From: Verticillium longisporum
Taxonomy: Eukaryota > Ascomycota > Sordariomycetes > Glomerellales > Plectosphaerellaceae
Direction of reading: 5' to 3'
DNA: 64,000 nucleotides
Assembly (NCBI GenBank): GCA_019188255.1
Contig: JAETXT010000010.1
Span: forward strand, 1,984,001 to 2,048,000
The notes under the pieces are model-generated. The model did not search any database. It was not told the DNA's origin and worked only from the letters and a program-made list of their open reading frames with translations. Positions 45,674 to 57,031 of this stretch are shown here, piece after piece (positions within the stretch are counted from its first letter, which is position 1; each line of letters begins with the position of its first letter). The position numbers and the translations under genes were made by a program.

Positions 45674-48600
45674 AGGGCGAAGGGCCGCGGGCGCGGGCGC
45701 GGGTGGGAGGGAAGAGACAAACCCCAGTGGCGAGATTTGTGTGATCGACCTCGTTGGGAAGTGTTGTGCTTCGTCGGGGCTGTGTTGTTGGTGGTAGTGG
45801 TGGCTCGGAAGGTCGGTCAGTTTGGCGAAGTGTCGGTGCTCCTCTCGATGAAAGAGAGGTCGGTCGAGAGGGGAGGGTGAAGCAGGAAGTAGGAGGCGAG
45901 AGAGTTAGCGAAGAATCGTCGGCCTAGGCGTTTGTCGATGGACGTCACGGGTATGGTCGCGTCGAAGGTGAGGCATGGAAGACGGCGTGTCTCGGTTAGG
46001 GCGTGTGTGCAGTGCAGGCGAAGCTCGAAAGTTGGCTTTGGAGGTTCGTGACCAAAGACTTGGAAGAGGTGTTCGGTCAAGGGTAAGGGTCAAGGTCATC
46101 CAGTGGCATGGAATTCGACTGCGGGTAATATGGCGGGCGGCCTGCCTGGCTGGCCGGCTGTCTCCAGTGCGCAGTGCGTCAGGTAGTGCCCAGTTGCAAA
46201 GTTGGCCCGGGTGGCAGGTGGGCCTGGGGTGGTGGGGGGAGGTAATTCCTTGGAATTGACACTGTCCTTCTTGCCGTTGTTTGTCTTGTTATGTAGAGGA
46301 TCGACTCAGAGCTGGCACTGTATTAAGACTGTGCTTCTGGACGCACTTGCCTGCCAAGTTCGCCCTTGGCCCCGGCTCTGGGCAGGATGGGCAGTGCATC
46401 TGACGAGATCCATCCTCGGAGACTGATCTGCAGTCATTGGACACATCGCTCGGGATGCCCCGCACTGCCAAGAGACAGGCTGATTTTGCTGGTCATGATT
46501 CGGCCATCCGAGTGGCCCAGCGAGAGAAACATCATCATCTCGGGCAGGGAACCCACCTCGCAGACACAGACGTCACAACAATGGCTATTGTCCTCTACAA
46601 CGCAGCGAGATGAGTCCCATGGGGAAATAGGTTCCATCGTCTGCGCAGGAGATGCTTGACAGTCACTCGTGGCCATGGCGGGCATCGTTCCTTTTAGATA
46701 CACTGCATCTCGTCGCAAATGAGCGAGGCGGCAGCATCTCATCTCTGCCCTGTCAGTACTTCCCACTTTGATCCTCGCCGTCCAGCGCCACAATCGGCCA
46801 ACCAAACCCCTTTCGCTCAACCATCGAAAACCTTTGTCTTGACTGTGCATGTACACTTAACCCTTTTAGCCGTCCCTTTGCAACGGGAATGTGGCTTCGA
46901 GTAGATGATATGGCTCTCTCGAATCGACCAAGGGTTGCCAAATGCGGGAGGCAGCAACACGCACCACACATGACGAATCCTGGTGTGGCTCATCATCCAC
47001 CCTCACTCACCACAACGTCGATACAAAACGATGACCGTTGCTGCGCCCACGAATCGGGCGTGCCATGACGGATAGATCAGCGCGACAGATGCCTCGTCGC
47101 TAGGGGTGCAGATACCCGAGTCAGTGGGAGAAGAAGAGACTTTCCGCGTACACCTCCCTCCTCCACCTCCACCGCCGGTTCAATCCACTCGCGGTACCAG
47201 ACTGACGCACCCAGCTTGCTTGTCTCTCCAATTTCAAGCATCATTGTGGAGGCCAAGCTTCGACATCGCCAAGTTGCTAGGCCAAGCATCAATGGCAGAC
47301 GAGGATGGAGAAACGCCCCCAATGACTTTCCCATCCCAACCCCACTGCTTCGTGATGCGACCCCTTTCTACGACTTCAACTCGTCCCAATCGCCCTTTCA
47401 GCTTTGGGTGTGTTCTCCCCCGGTGATTTACAGTGAGCGACAGGCCTGAAGTGGGCTAGCAGTGTACCATGAAACCACGCTAACAGGGCCATCCCGGTCC
47501 AATGCCTGCTCCAAGAAGGGCACGTGTTCACCGGCCTTCTGTCCCTCCATCTCCCAATCTCGTCGAGTTTGCCCTTCTCCACTGGGCCGGCTGGCCCTTC
47601 TCCCCTTTGGGGCGAGGCACTGCACTGGCGAGGCTGTGAAGCTGAAGGAAGCGCATTGTCTCTGCATCAAGATGTACGGGCCAGTCGTTGAGAGGACAGA
47701 GATAAATCTCGTTTGGTTTCTTTGTTCAGTTGCACATTTTCAATGGGGACGTGGTCTGACCAGAATTCCAATCCCACGTTTCCCGGCGCAATAAGCTTCA
47801 ACGGTTGGCCAGAAAAGAAGCTTAAATGCCTGACATCCCGGTTCGCCGAGGAAAAGCCCAGCCGTCACACTGGACGATGGCCCCCCCGCCCAGGTGTGCC
47901 GTATTGCCGTGCTGCGGATCAACCGGGGGGCGCTGGGCGATTGATGTCCTTTGGGTTGGCATACTTGGGAAGAAAAATAAAGCAAGAAAAAAGACTGACG
48001 GGTAATGTGGGAAGCTTTTCGATAACCTTGTATTGTGTTTGATTTGATCATCACGCTGCTACAATGCCATGGTTTTTCGGCAAGGCGCTTCCAGGGCGCT
48101 GACTGGGGACGATAGCACGTTAGCTACTGTGCCATGAAGGCACTGTCCATGTGTTCTTTGTCCGACTCTCTCGCCTTGCATCGTTATCCTCCGGCGTCGG
48201 AAACTATTGGCAAACGCCAATTCGCCGTCGGCGGCTCGTCACGACGTTCTGCCGAGCCCGTCGTGACTCGTGAGCCGCTGCGCGATGTCAGAGTTTGCTA
48301 CCATTGGGTCATTTAATTAAGTTTGCCCCGGCCCCAAAGAAATATAAGATTGGCTGCCATGCACGGGAAAAAGCACTCTCAAGCTGATCCAGGAGTGTGT
48401 TTTCTGTGATTCTCTGAATTTATTGCTTGTTCGTCGTCTCTGAAGAGTCGAAAGTCTATGTCGAGGTCAGTATCTACATGCGTGGTTCCGCGGTTGCATT
48501 GCCGCCCGAGGACGGCGCTCCTTTCGAGCCACACACCGCGCCACCCATGCTTGGTCGTCGATGCGTGGCGGATCAGGACGGCGACCAGGTGAACCAAGCT

Positions 48601-48711
48601 GTCTGTCTATCAAATCAAAGTCGAAAACGCTTGATTATACAAAAAGGAGGGGGAAAAAAAAGAAAATAGAAAAAAAAGAACGCCCGGGCCGTCCCTATGT
48701 CTCTATCGTCC
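45674..48711. other. long intergenic region, no gene seen
   Basis: About 3 kb. I found only short frames without domains on either strand. C/T-rich and A-rich (48650-48680) stretches occur. It includes the promoter of the minus-strand membrane-protein gene and the 3' flank of the GT31 gene. Confidence 0.5.
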
Positions 48712-50073
48712 TCATTTATCGTCCGTCTTCTTCATGTCACGGCCGACGCCGGCCTCGAGCTTCCAGACGCCGTTGCACAGCAGCCTGCCATCCTTGTCCG
48801 TCTCCCAGAAACTGTCGGGAATGGCCGTGTAGTGGGGGCGCGGGTAGCCGGGCTTGTCGTTGTCGTCGCGGAACTCGTGACTCTCGGTGGTGGGCGCGTC
48901 GATGAGGCCGTTCTTGTCAAAGACGGAGGCGACCATGAGCCACTCGTCGTCCTTCTTCAGCATGTGGATGGCGAGGGCCTCCTTGCCGGCGAGGGCGTGC
49001 CAGGGCGACGTGACGTCGGTGCCGGTGCGGGCCCAGGGGCCGTCCTCGCCGCGGCGCGTGTCCTTCTGGTCAAACTCAAACTTTTCCTGCTCGTTGAGCA
49101 CGGCCATGTTAACCTTCTGCTTGCCCCTCATCAGGAGCCAGGCCATGGTGACGTCCTCGCCGGCGATGACGTGGAACTTGTCCTGCAGCACGGGCAGCAG
49201 CTGGACAATGTCCCAGGTGACGGTGTAGATGGCGCCGTGCGGGAAGGGCGTCTTGTGGTACGAGTCGTAGTAGAACTGGCCAATGACGGTGTAGTCGACG
49301 GTCGAGACGAGCGTCGTGTTGCCGGCCTGGGCCTCGAGCCGCGGCAGGATCTGGCGGTCGTAGTAGCCGCGGGCGTTGACCCAGAGGTCCGTGTCCATTT
49401 TGGTGACAAACTCGTACTTGCGCGGGCTCTTCTCGACGAGCCAGCGGTAAAATTCAATCGTCTTGACCGTGTTGGCGGTAAAGTCGTCTTCCTGCAGGTG
49501 GTCGAGCACGATGAGGTCGCCGTAGGTGCGGTTCTCCTGGCGGATGATGTCCATCCAGCGAGGACCCGGGTTCGAGATGACGAAGCGCTGGTCCATGGGC
49601 ACGTCCTTGTAGAGCTTCATCCACGTGTAGCGGATGAGCATCCTCCTCTTGAGATCCCAGGCCGAGCAGATGACGGCGCCGAGCCACGGGCGCTGGTGGC
49701 CGTCGTCGTGGGGCGGGTTGTCCATGGGCGAGTAGGGGAACTTTTCGAGCTTGTACTTGGGGTCGCGGCGGATGCCGTCGGAGGCGCGGACGCCGTGGAC
49801 GAGGGCGTCCATTTCGGGAGGCACCCATTCGCGGAGCTCGCCCTCGGCGAGGACGACGGATGTGTCGGGGTAGGGCGGCGGCGGCTTGACCTTGCCCGTC
49901 TTGGAGTAGAGGGGAGGCAGACGGGTGCTGCTGTGGAGGTGCATGCCCAGCAGGATGAGGGCCACAGCGACGAAGCTGCTAAGCATGACCCAATATCGCG
50001 TCGTCGTCATGCGAGAGCGAGCGACGGATGCGCCGCGTACGCTCTCGTAAATCCAGGATCGCCTAGCCGCCAT
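48712..50073 (-). CDS. Golgi type II glycosyltransferase, GT31 (beta-1,3-galactosyltransferase-like)
   Basis: Single-exon frame of 453 aa from the ATG at 50073; the frame is open to an ATG at 50190, but that stretch reads like leader. A short basic cytosolic tail is followed by one TM anchor (about 27-45, YWVMLSSFVAVALILLGM), a Pro-rich stem and a lumenal catalytic domain with GAVICSAWDLKRRMLIRYTW, FVISNPG, LIVLDHLQEDDF, the metal/nucleotide-binding MDTDLW (D227, D229) and GEDVTMAW (E306, D307). These are GT31 features. The enzyme should add a sugar, probably galactose or a relative, to glycans in the Golgi. The exact donor and acceptor cannot be read from sequence. Confidence 0.9.
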   Translation of the reverse strand: MAARRSWIYESVRGASVARSRMTTTRYWVMLSSFVAVALILLGMHLHSSTRLPPLYSKTGKVKPPPPYPDTSVVLAEGELREWVPPEMDALVHGVRASDGIRRDPKYKLEKFPYSPMDNPPHDDGHQRPWLGAVICSAWDLKRRMLIRYTWMKLYKDVPMDQRFVISNPGPRWMDIIRQENRTYGDLIVLDHLQEDDFTANTVKTIEFYRWLVEKSPRKYEFVTKMDTDLWVNARGYYDRQILPRLEAQAGNTTLVSTVDYTVIGQFYYDSYHKTPFPHGAIYTVTWDIVQLLPVLQDKFHVIAGEDVTMAWLLMRGKQKVNMAVLNEQEKFEFDQKDTRRGEDGPWARTGTDVTSPWHALAGKEALAIHMLKKDDEWLMVASVFDKNGLIDAPTTESHEFRDDNDKPGYPRPHYTAIPDSFWETDKDGRLLCNGVWKLEAGVGRDMKKTDDK

Positions 50074-51463
50074 GACTGTTTGACAGACCGCGTGTGGTCT
50101 GAACTCGAAGGAACGAACGAACAAAACGAGTAAAAGAGTGTGTGGGATATTCTGGTCTGGCTGCGTCCTGATCAGAGTAAAGAGGCGCACACGCAGTCAA
50201 GCAGACAACAGAAACAACGTGGCAAGGAGGCGCGAGGGAGGCGGGCGGCGGCGGCGGCGGGGAGGGGGGAGGGAATACATAACAATAAAAGCAGACGGAT
50301 TCGTGAGCGAGTCTTTGAGTTTTTGCCCCGTGCCGCCCCCTGAGCAGAGTGGTCCAGGTGTAGGTAGGTACTATGTACATGTAATCTGCCAAGTGCAGAC
50401 GCCAGTGGAAGGATCGGGTGGAAAGGCCCCACTCTCGTATCCATCGAAGAAGGCTTGTCGCTAGCCTCGACCTCTTCTGGTTGGTCCTTGTCATTCCAGG
50501 GCTGAACTGAGGCCCCCTTCAGTGCATCCTCCGCTGTATTCGCTGCCTAGTGCCGCCCGAAGCATCTCTAAAATTGGCATCCAGATCTAACATTTTAGGT
50601 AAGGTACTATGTACCTACCTTAGGTAGGTACCCTGTAGCCGAACAGCGCCCGATTGCCCGGATAAGGCGGCGGCAGCCGAAAGAGCAGAGCAGAAGCACC
50701 AGCTGGTTGCTACCTGGCGCCATGTCGCTGCGGTCGCTCGCCATCGTGCGCCACAGTATCGTTTTATCAATCTTGGGGGCTTGGAACCAGTAATGACCAT
50801 GGACTGTACATATACCTAGGTAGACAAGGTCAAGGGATGGTTAAGGTTCGTTCCACAACATCATGGCATCCCGGCCTACTGGTGCAGGTGGGACGAACAA
50901 CCATGTACTATGTATTCACTCACCTCAGGGTCCGAAACCCACCACGAGCCTGCTGCCGAAGGGACCCCTTTATTCATTATTCACGTACCACGCGGCAGAG
51001 AAAAAACCGGCACACAAGGCAGTGTGGTGTACATGTACAGTATACTTGTCGAGGGTGGTCCGAGCTGCTCCCTCCTCATTTTCTACTATGCACCCCAATA
51101 CTTCCCGAAGCCACAGCGCTCATTCCTGCCGCCAGAAGACGAACAAGGACTGCTCCATGCCTCTACCAGTGCTTACATGCCTAACTTAGGTACCTAGGTA
51201 GGTTGGGAACAAAGACGGCTATTTCCCCGAGACATCACCACATAACTTCGCAATGCGCCCAAGGCCATGCTGGTGCTCCGTGAAGCTATTCCTATAACGG
51301 TGCAGTCCAATCGGCAATTGCCTCTTTCACAGTGTACGGGCCTGGTTTCAGCTCAGTCATGCATTCCGTCATCATTGAATCGCATGCATCTTTCAATCGC
51401 AGTGGACAACCCTGTTACACTTGAGCCAGACACATGATGCGACCGACCAAGCCCAAAGCCTTA
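50074..51463. other. intergenic, rich in TACCTAGGTA-type short repeats
   Basis: About 1.4 kb without a gene. Copies of a TAGGTAGGTAC / TACCTAGG motif occur at about 50360-50382, 50595-50632, 50813-50823 and 51186-51203. The first 200 bases are the G/C- and purine-rich leader of the GT31 gene. Confidence 0.55.
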
Positions 51464-52046
51464 TTAGCAGTGAGGACGCGCCACCACAGCTTCAATCTCC
51501 ACCAGAAAGTTGCCTGGCAGCTTGCCCGCCTGGATGGTCGTTCGTGCCGGCTTCGGGTTGGGCAGCAGCTTGCCGTACACGCCGTTCATCGCAGCAAAAT
51601 CGTCCATGTTGGCGAGGAACACCGTCGTTTTGATGGCCATGTCCCACGACGTGCCCGCTTCTTCCAGGATGAGCCCGATATTGTTGATGACAGCAGCCTG
51701 CTGTCCGTCAGTCATCAAAGCGTAGAGAGGACAACCACATAGGGCTGGTGGTGACCTACCGTCTGGGCTTCAATGCCTTCAGGGATCGTGCCATTGACAG
51801 AGGGGATCGTGCCACTGGTGTAGACAATATCTTTGGTCATGACACCGCCGGCTGAAGAGAGTAAGTACCCGACGAGCCCTGTTGGAAATAAGATCAAACA
51901 AACGTACACAAGATGGGGCCCTGAGATCCAAGGTGCGTAATGGGAGACTTGGATCGTGACTGAAGGAGTGTCGAAGGTGCAGCAAATGCCGACCCAGCAG
52001 CAACGAGAAGCAATGCTGCCGTCTTGAGAATCGCCTTTCCGAGCAT
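51464..52046 (-). CDS. RidA/YjgF-family imine deaminase with signal peptide
   Basis: Three exons, 52046-51908, 51851-51760 and 51700-51464, with introns of 56 and 59 nt; 155 aa. The second acceptor is a CAGCAG (NAGNAG) tandem, so a form without Q78 is possible. Residues 1-22 form a signal peptide (MLGKAILKTAALLLVAAGSAFA, cleavage after A22), which is unusual because RidA proteins are normally cytosolic or mitochondrial. The mature part is a whole RidA domain: VYTSGTIP, NNIGLILEEAGTSW, KTTVFLANMDDF, PARTTIQAGKLP and VEIEAVVARP. The substrate-carboxylate Arg of active RidA (R130, PARTT) and the conserved Glu (E147) are kept. RidA enzymes hydrolyse 2-imino acids to 2-keto acids and ammonia. The gene is divergent from a secreted L-amino-acid oxidase, whose product is an imino acid. 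Confidence 0.87.
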
Positions 52047-53696
52047 TTCGACTTGTTGCTAGTCTTGAGATGAGCCAAATGTAAGAGGGGTATGATGGAA
52101 ATGCCAGTCTCAATTCTGCTGACAATAAGAACCTCTGCGATGCTTGCCTCAAGTCATTACTGAAGGTGACGTGCTTGTTTAAATATGATCCTTTTTCTTG
52201 TCTGCAAGAAGCTTGCAAGTCTATGAGCTCCGATCGGAGACGTCGTCAACCCCTCCATTCTGAAGACAATGTTGCGATCGCCAACCTCGTACAATCGTTA
52301 TCAGCTTTGCCAAGAAAGTTGGCGGCATCGATTCCCACCGAACCCCGCGCCCTGGCGCATAGCACAAGGCGAAGACTTCACGCCCTTCGCCGACATGATT
52401 CTTTCCCACTTTTGTGCATTAATCTCTCAATCTAGAAGGTGACTTATCTGATAATTGTCCGGAGTCTGAAGCCTACAGAACTGCTGAATCATCGGTCTAC
52501 CGTGGCATCCGTCAGATCGCCGCGTTTGGCTTCGAACTCGGGGGCCTCTTAGCCCACCCACAATTAACAGCTGAGCCGAGATGTCCCAGAGACAGCAGTT
52601 CCAACCCCTCGGGTCTGTTATCTTTGCGCAGAGTCTGCTGGATCCGAACCGATTGAACCGTCTTGTTGATGACCCCGCGGGGGTGAGGAATACTCACTCC
52701 GGCTGTGCCGTGACTCGAACCATTTTGCTATCGCTCCAGCCGCCAAGCTGGACATCTCAAGGAGCGGTATGTCAGTTGGCCAGAATGACACGCCGTCATG
52801 ACCAATGCAGATCACAAGCGAGTTCTTTCTATCGCGACGTTTTTGATCAGAAATTCTGCTCGAGATGTCGTAGCTAAGTTACTGACTCAGTCCGTCATTT
52901 AAGGCCCGGAATCTAGACTCAGCAAAGCAAGCTCGCTCTCCACCCAAGGCTCTGCAAGGCTGGACAATATTTGTGGACTTCACCTATTTCTACGAATTGT
53001 GAGAGCGGTGCTGCCATCATCTCAGAGACGGACGAGGCAGCAAGCAGCAGTTGAAACCTGAACCAGCACGTGGCGCCACGTGCTGTGAAGTCCGTTGCCT
53101 CTTTTCTCCTTCCTGATGGAGATGTCGGGTATTCTATGGCTACCCCGCGTTCCAAGCCGGCGACTAGACACAGATGATCATCCTGATAGGAAAGCGTGGT
53201 GGTTTGTCTTTATCGCTGCAAGTGCCTCTTGGTGTTATCGCTGCATGGATCCTTCGAGTATACCCGACCAATGGTACGAGTAATCTTCATGATAAGCCTC
53301 ACCAACACAAACCGAGACTGGAGGAAAACATCAGCATTGAATACCAGGCTTGTCAAAATGCGTAGTCATAACGAGATCGGAACTTATCTCGTAGTGGCCA
53401 GCCTCGTGGCGTGTCGGAGCGGAGCCGACCAGCCTCCGTCCGACGTGACCCTTCTCAGGCCAGCGATTGCAACATCTGCATTAGCCTCGCTGACTACTCT
53501 TGGTAACGAGATGTCAGAGCTGCAAATTGTGATTGAGAGCTGCTTTGTGGCGGCCAAAGGTCGTAAACATGATCGCCGGGCATCGGCCACAGACAACGAT
53601 ATAAGACATCACTGCCGGCGCCCTTCATGATATTGGAACTTGGTCGATATCCTCACTTGTTCCAGTCTCTCAATAGCAGCTCGAACGAAATCCAAA
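52047..53696. other. divergent promoter region between RidA-like and L-amino-acid oxidase genes
   Basis: 1.65 kb separates the two start codons. No intact gene is seen. It contains a perfect 20-bp palindrome at 53065-53084 (listed separately). Confidence 0.55.
53065..53084. promoter_or_regulatory. 20-bp perfect palindrome with two CACGTG boxes
   Basis: The 20 bases equal their own reverse complement: two CACGTG E-boxes (53067-53072 and 53077-53082) around a GGCGCC centre. CACGTG is the core site of bHLH regulators. It lies 613 bases before the oxidase start and about 1.0 kb before the RidA-like start, so it could serve both. The regulatory role is inferred. Confidence 0.45.
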
Positions 53697-55734
53697 ATGT
53701 TGAGCCCTCAAGCCGCCTCGATCCTGGTTCTTGCCCTCAGCAGCGGGGTCTTGTCAAGTCCAGCATTGAGATCTCAAGACACCATCCGCTTCCATGGCCT
53801 TGACGGTGTCTCGTCAGAGTCAGTGCATAATATCCACGTCACCTACGAGGACAACTTTCCCCACGGCAATGTTCACATTGTGTACGGCGAATGTAACCCC
53901 AAGAGCACCAACCACTATCAGCACGAAGTAGCCTCTCTGTTCACGAGACGGGAGGCTGCCCCAGACCGCCTGGTATGGGTGGTTCCCCACGATGTCAGGC
54001 AAGAAGGCTGTCTTCATGCCTACTCCGAGGGCCGTCTGCTTGGTCGTTCCGAGCCCATCAGCTTCTCTGACCCGCTTCGAAAGCGCCAGACCCTGCACGA
54101 GACGGGTGATTCCAACGGGCTTTGGTTCAACGGCGTCAAGTACTTGAACTCGACCAAGAAGGCCTCTCTGTCTACGGCCGAAGCCAAGAGCAAGAAGATC
54201 GCCATTGTCGGCGGTGGCATGGCTGGACTCATGACGAGTCTGCTCTTGACCTCAGCTGGCATCACTGATTGGCATATTATTGAGTCTACCGCCCGCGTGG
54301 GCGGCCGTGTTCGCACCAAGTATCTCAACGGCACTGGACCCAACGACTACCAAAATCAGGAGATGGGCCCCATGCGATTCCCCGTGTCAGTCAAATACAC
54401 AGACACCAACGAGACCCTCGACATTCAGGACCACAAGATGGTCTTCCAGCTGGCCGATGTGCTCAACGAGATGAACGGCAATGACTCGGATTTAGCCGTC
54501 AAGTTCATCCCCTGGATCCAGAGCAGCCCCAACACGCCAACAAACTCACGCGGATATCGCCTACCGAACGGTCACATTCCCAGCAGCGCCCAGGCTGCTG
54601 CCAGCCCAGACATGATCCCCAAGGCGGCCAATGCATCTGACCCCGAAGGTGCCGAGCTGGGCGGCAAGTTCCTCGAACGCCTGCTCGACATGTCACCGGA
54701 GCGCATGCGCAACATTTCCACGAACGTGTTCCAAGCCCACCGCGACGCCATTGACAGGGGCCTTTTCAGCTGGTCCGAGGCCGCCTACCTCAAGTACCAG
54801 CTTGGCCTGGATGGAGACACTGTGGACTTTATCGGCGGCTCAGGCAACTCGCCCATGTGGGGGGGCTGGTATGACAAAGTCTACTTCTCGGCCCCCCCTG
54901 GCGCCACCATGACAAGGGGCTCGGCTCGCTCCCGCGGGCTTTCGCGCCTCATGTCGAGGGAAAGATTACGTACGGCCGAAAGGTTGACGGGCTTCAGTAC
55001 AACGAGACGACGTCCAAGGTGGCGCTCACCTGGAGAGAAAGCCCCCTTGACAAGGTACCCAAGAGTGACGAGTATGACTATGCAGTCGTGGCCGTTCCAT
55101 TCTCCAAGGTCAGGCTCTGGAGGACTCCTACCTACTCCAGCCTACTTTCGAGAGCCATCTCCACCTTGAATTACGCCCAGTCTTGCAAGGTCGCTCTGCA
55201 CTACAAGACCCGCTTCTGGGAGCACCAGGAGAATCCCATTTTCGGAGGCTGCGGGTCGACCGATATCCCCGGAGTCGGCTCCGTCTGCTACCCCGCATAC
55301 AAGATCAACTCCACCGGGCCCGGTGTCATTTTGGGCTCCTACACTTCCGGCACGGCGGCGCGGTCCGTCGCTGCACTCAGCGAAGAAGACCACGTCGCCC
55401 TTATCCAGCGCGCCATGGTAGAGGTCCATGGCGAAATCGCCAACGAGCAGTGGACCGGTGCCTACGATCGTCAGTGCTGGGAGGTGGACGAGCACCAGGC
55501 CGGCGCATGGGCGTCCCCACCGTCGGCCAGCAGGAGCTGTTCATTCCTGCGTACCACAAGACCGAGATGAACACCATTTTCGTCGGTGAGCACACCAGCA
55601 TATCGCATGCCTGGATCTTTTCAGCCCTTGAATCTGCTGTGCGGGGAACCACGCAGCTACTTTTGGATCTCGGTCTCGTCGATGAGGCGAAGGAGATTGT
55701 TGACACCTGGATGGCGCGCTGGATCACGGTATAG
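53697..55734 (+). CDS. secreted L-amino-acid oxidase (FAD), two one-base frameshifts
   Basis: The start ATG at 53697 opens with a signal peptide (cleavage near residue 20). A pro-region of about 110 residues ends in a Kex2-like Lys-Arg (129-130). The FAD-binding core follows: VGGGMAGL (171-178), acidic residue E196, GGRVRT (202-207) and the substrate-site MGPMRFP (R227). The C-terminal FAD motif is GEHTSISHAWIFSALESAVRG. The enzyme oxidises L-amino acids to imino acids plus H2O2 outside the cell. The frame breaks twice: near 54911 (after GATM) and at the C4 run 55515-55518 (after GAWAS). Each break is explained by one missing base, and with both the sum is 2040 nt, 679 aa. Homology is intact on both sides of each break and no stop lies inside, so a consensus error is more likely than recent decay. 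Confidence 0.85.
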
Positions 55735-56062
55735 AGAAGGGTCTTGGCATTTTGGACCTTAGAGCCATGTAGCAGCGGAAATCGCATACACGTCATGGCA
55801 GTTTTATGAAAGAAGAGTACATATAGAATAATTGTTGGTCAGAGCAGTGGACTTCATGGTGGGGTAAAGAATTGAGATGCTCAGGATAAAATCGCTATTA
55901 CTTGATCGGTTGAAAGTTTTCAGTCTGTCGTCATTTGATGTCAATTGTGCAAAAGATATATTTCAAACCATACAGTCGCCGAATGAGGAAAGGGTTAGAT
56001 TTGACGATTAAGTTGACATTGTTCATTATCATGACTGGGTATTGAAGTCCCTACATATTCGC
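55735..56062. other. short spacer between converging genes
   Basis: 328 bases of AT-rich 3' flank; nothing else is seen. Confidence 0.6.
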
Positions 56063-57031
56063 TTAAGCGTTCTGCTTGATGTGAGTCTTCACATAATCCT
56101 CCAACTCCTGCCCAGAGAGACCCTTGAGACCAAGAAGCTCGTTGTCGACATTCTGGAAGCTAGGGCCGTACGACTCGGTGGTGGCGCCATGCACAATGTA
56201 GTTGAACCAGACCCAACCCTCAAAGATACCCTTGCTGAGAGCCTCGTCTGACTTGGCCTTGAGCTCGCTGCTGTCGATTGCGGGGGTGCTCCAGCTGCCT
56301 GGGATAGCCTCCTGCGCCCACTGGGCGACCTGGCTGTTGGAGAGCTTGGCGTCCTCGATGCGCACGCTTCGGTTCGCCGTTGCCTCGGGGTTCTTGAGGA
56401 CGCCGACGACAGCCTTGCCGATCGTCTCCAGGCGGGTGACGCTGATAGGCAGCTTGCCTCCGTTGTACTGGTTGACAACCTTCTCCTTGACGTTGAGCAG
56501 GCTGCCGTAGGCGATGCCCCAGTCGAGGAAGAGGTTGGTGTAGACGAATGTGTAGGAGAGAGGGGTGTTCTTGGCCTTCTCGACGAGGAGTTCTTCCGTC
56601 TTGATCTTCTCGGCGAAGACGGGAAGCTGGCGTGCCAGGGCGTTCTGGTGATCGCAGCCAAAGTTGGAAGGGATGAAGCGCTGGACGCCGGCCTCGACCG
56701 CCGCCTCGACAAGGTTGCGCTGGGGCTCACCCACCGCGGGGGCGCCGAGGGTGGAGACGACGGCGTCGATGCCAGCTAGCGCGGACTTCAGGGAAGCGGG
56801 GTCGTTGTAGTCGACGACAACCTCCTTGACCTTGTCTGCGAAGCCAGCAGGCACCTTGCCAGCAGCTCTGGTGAGGACGGTCACGTTGAAGCCAGCGTTG
56901 ACGAGCTCTGTGAGAACAGGCTCACCGAGAGCACCGACGGCCTATGATGGACACTGGTTAGAAGCTGAAACGATCAGCTGCCGAGAGGAGAAACGTACGC
57001 CGGCGTGAGCGACATTCTTGATGGCAGACAT
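56063..57031 (-). CDS. NmrA-like / isoflavone-reductase-like NAD(P)-binding protein
   Basis: Two exons, 57031-56999 (11 codons) and 56941-56063, with a 57-nt intron (GTACGT donor, CTAAC branch, CATAG acceptor); 303 aa. The intron splits the Rossmann motif, which then reads G-A-V-G-A-L-G (GxxGxxG, residues 11-17), followed by FNVTVLTR with the Arg that favours NADPH. Downstream are DAVVSTLGAPAVGEPQRNLVEAA, RFIPSNFGCD and a C-terminal substrate-like domain. Members of this group are small NADPH-dependent oxidoreductases or redox-sensing regulators. The lack of an obvious catalytic Tyr-Lys pair leaves both open. It converges on the L-amino-acid oxidase; a functional link is not shown by sequence. 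Confidence 0.88.

Noticed and set aside
48697..50133. 478-residue plus-strand open frame
   Set aside because: Antisense shadow of the GT31 gene caused by GC-rich third positions.
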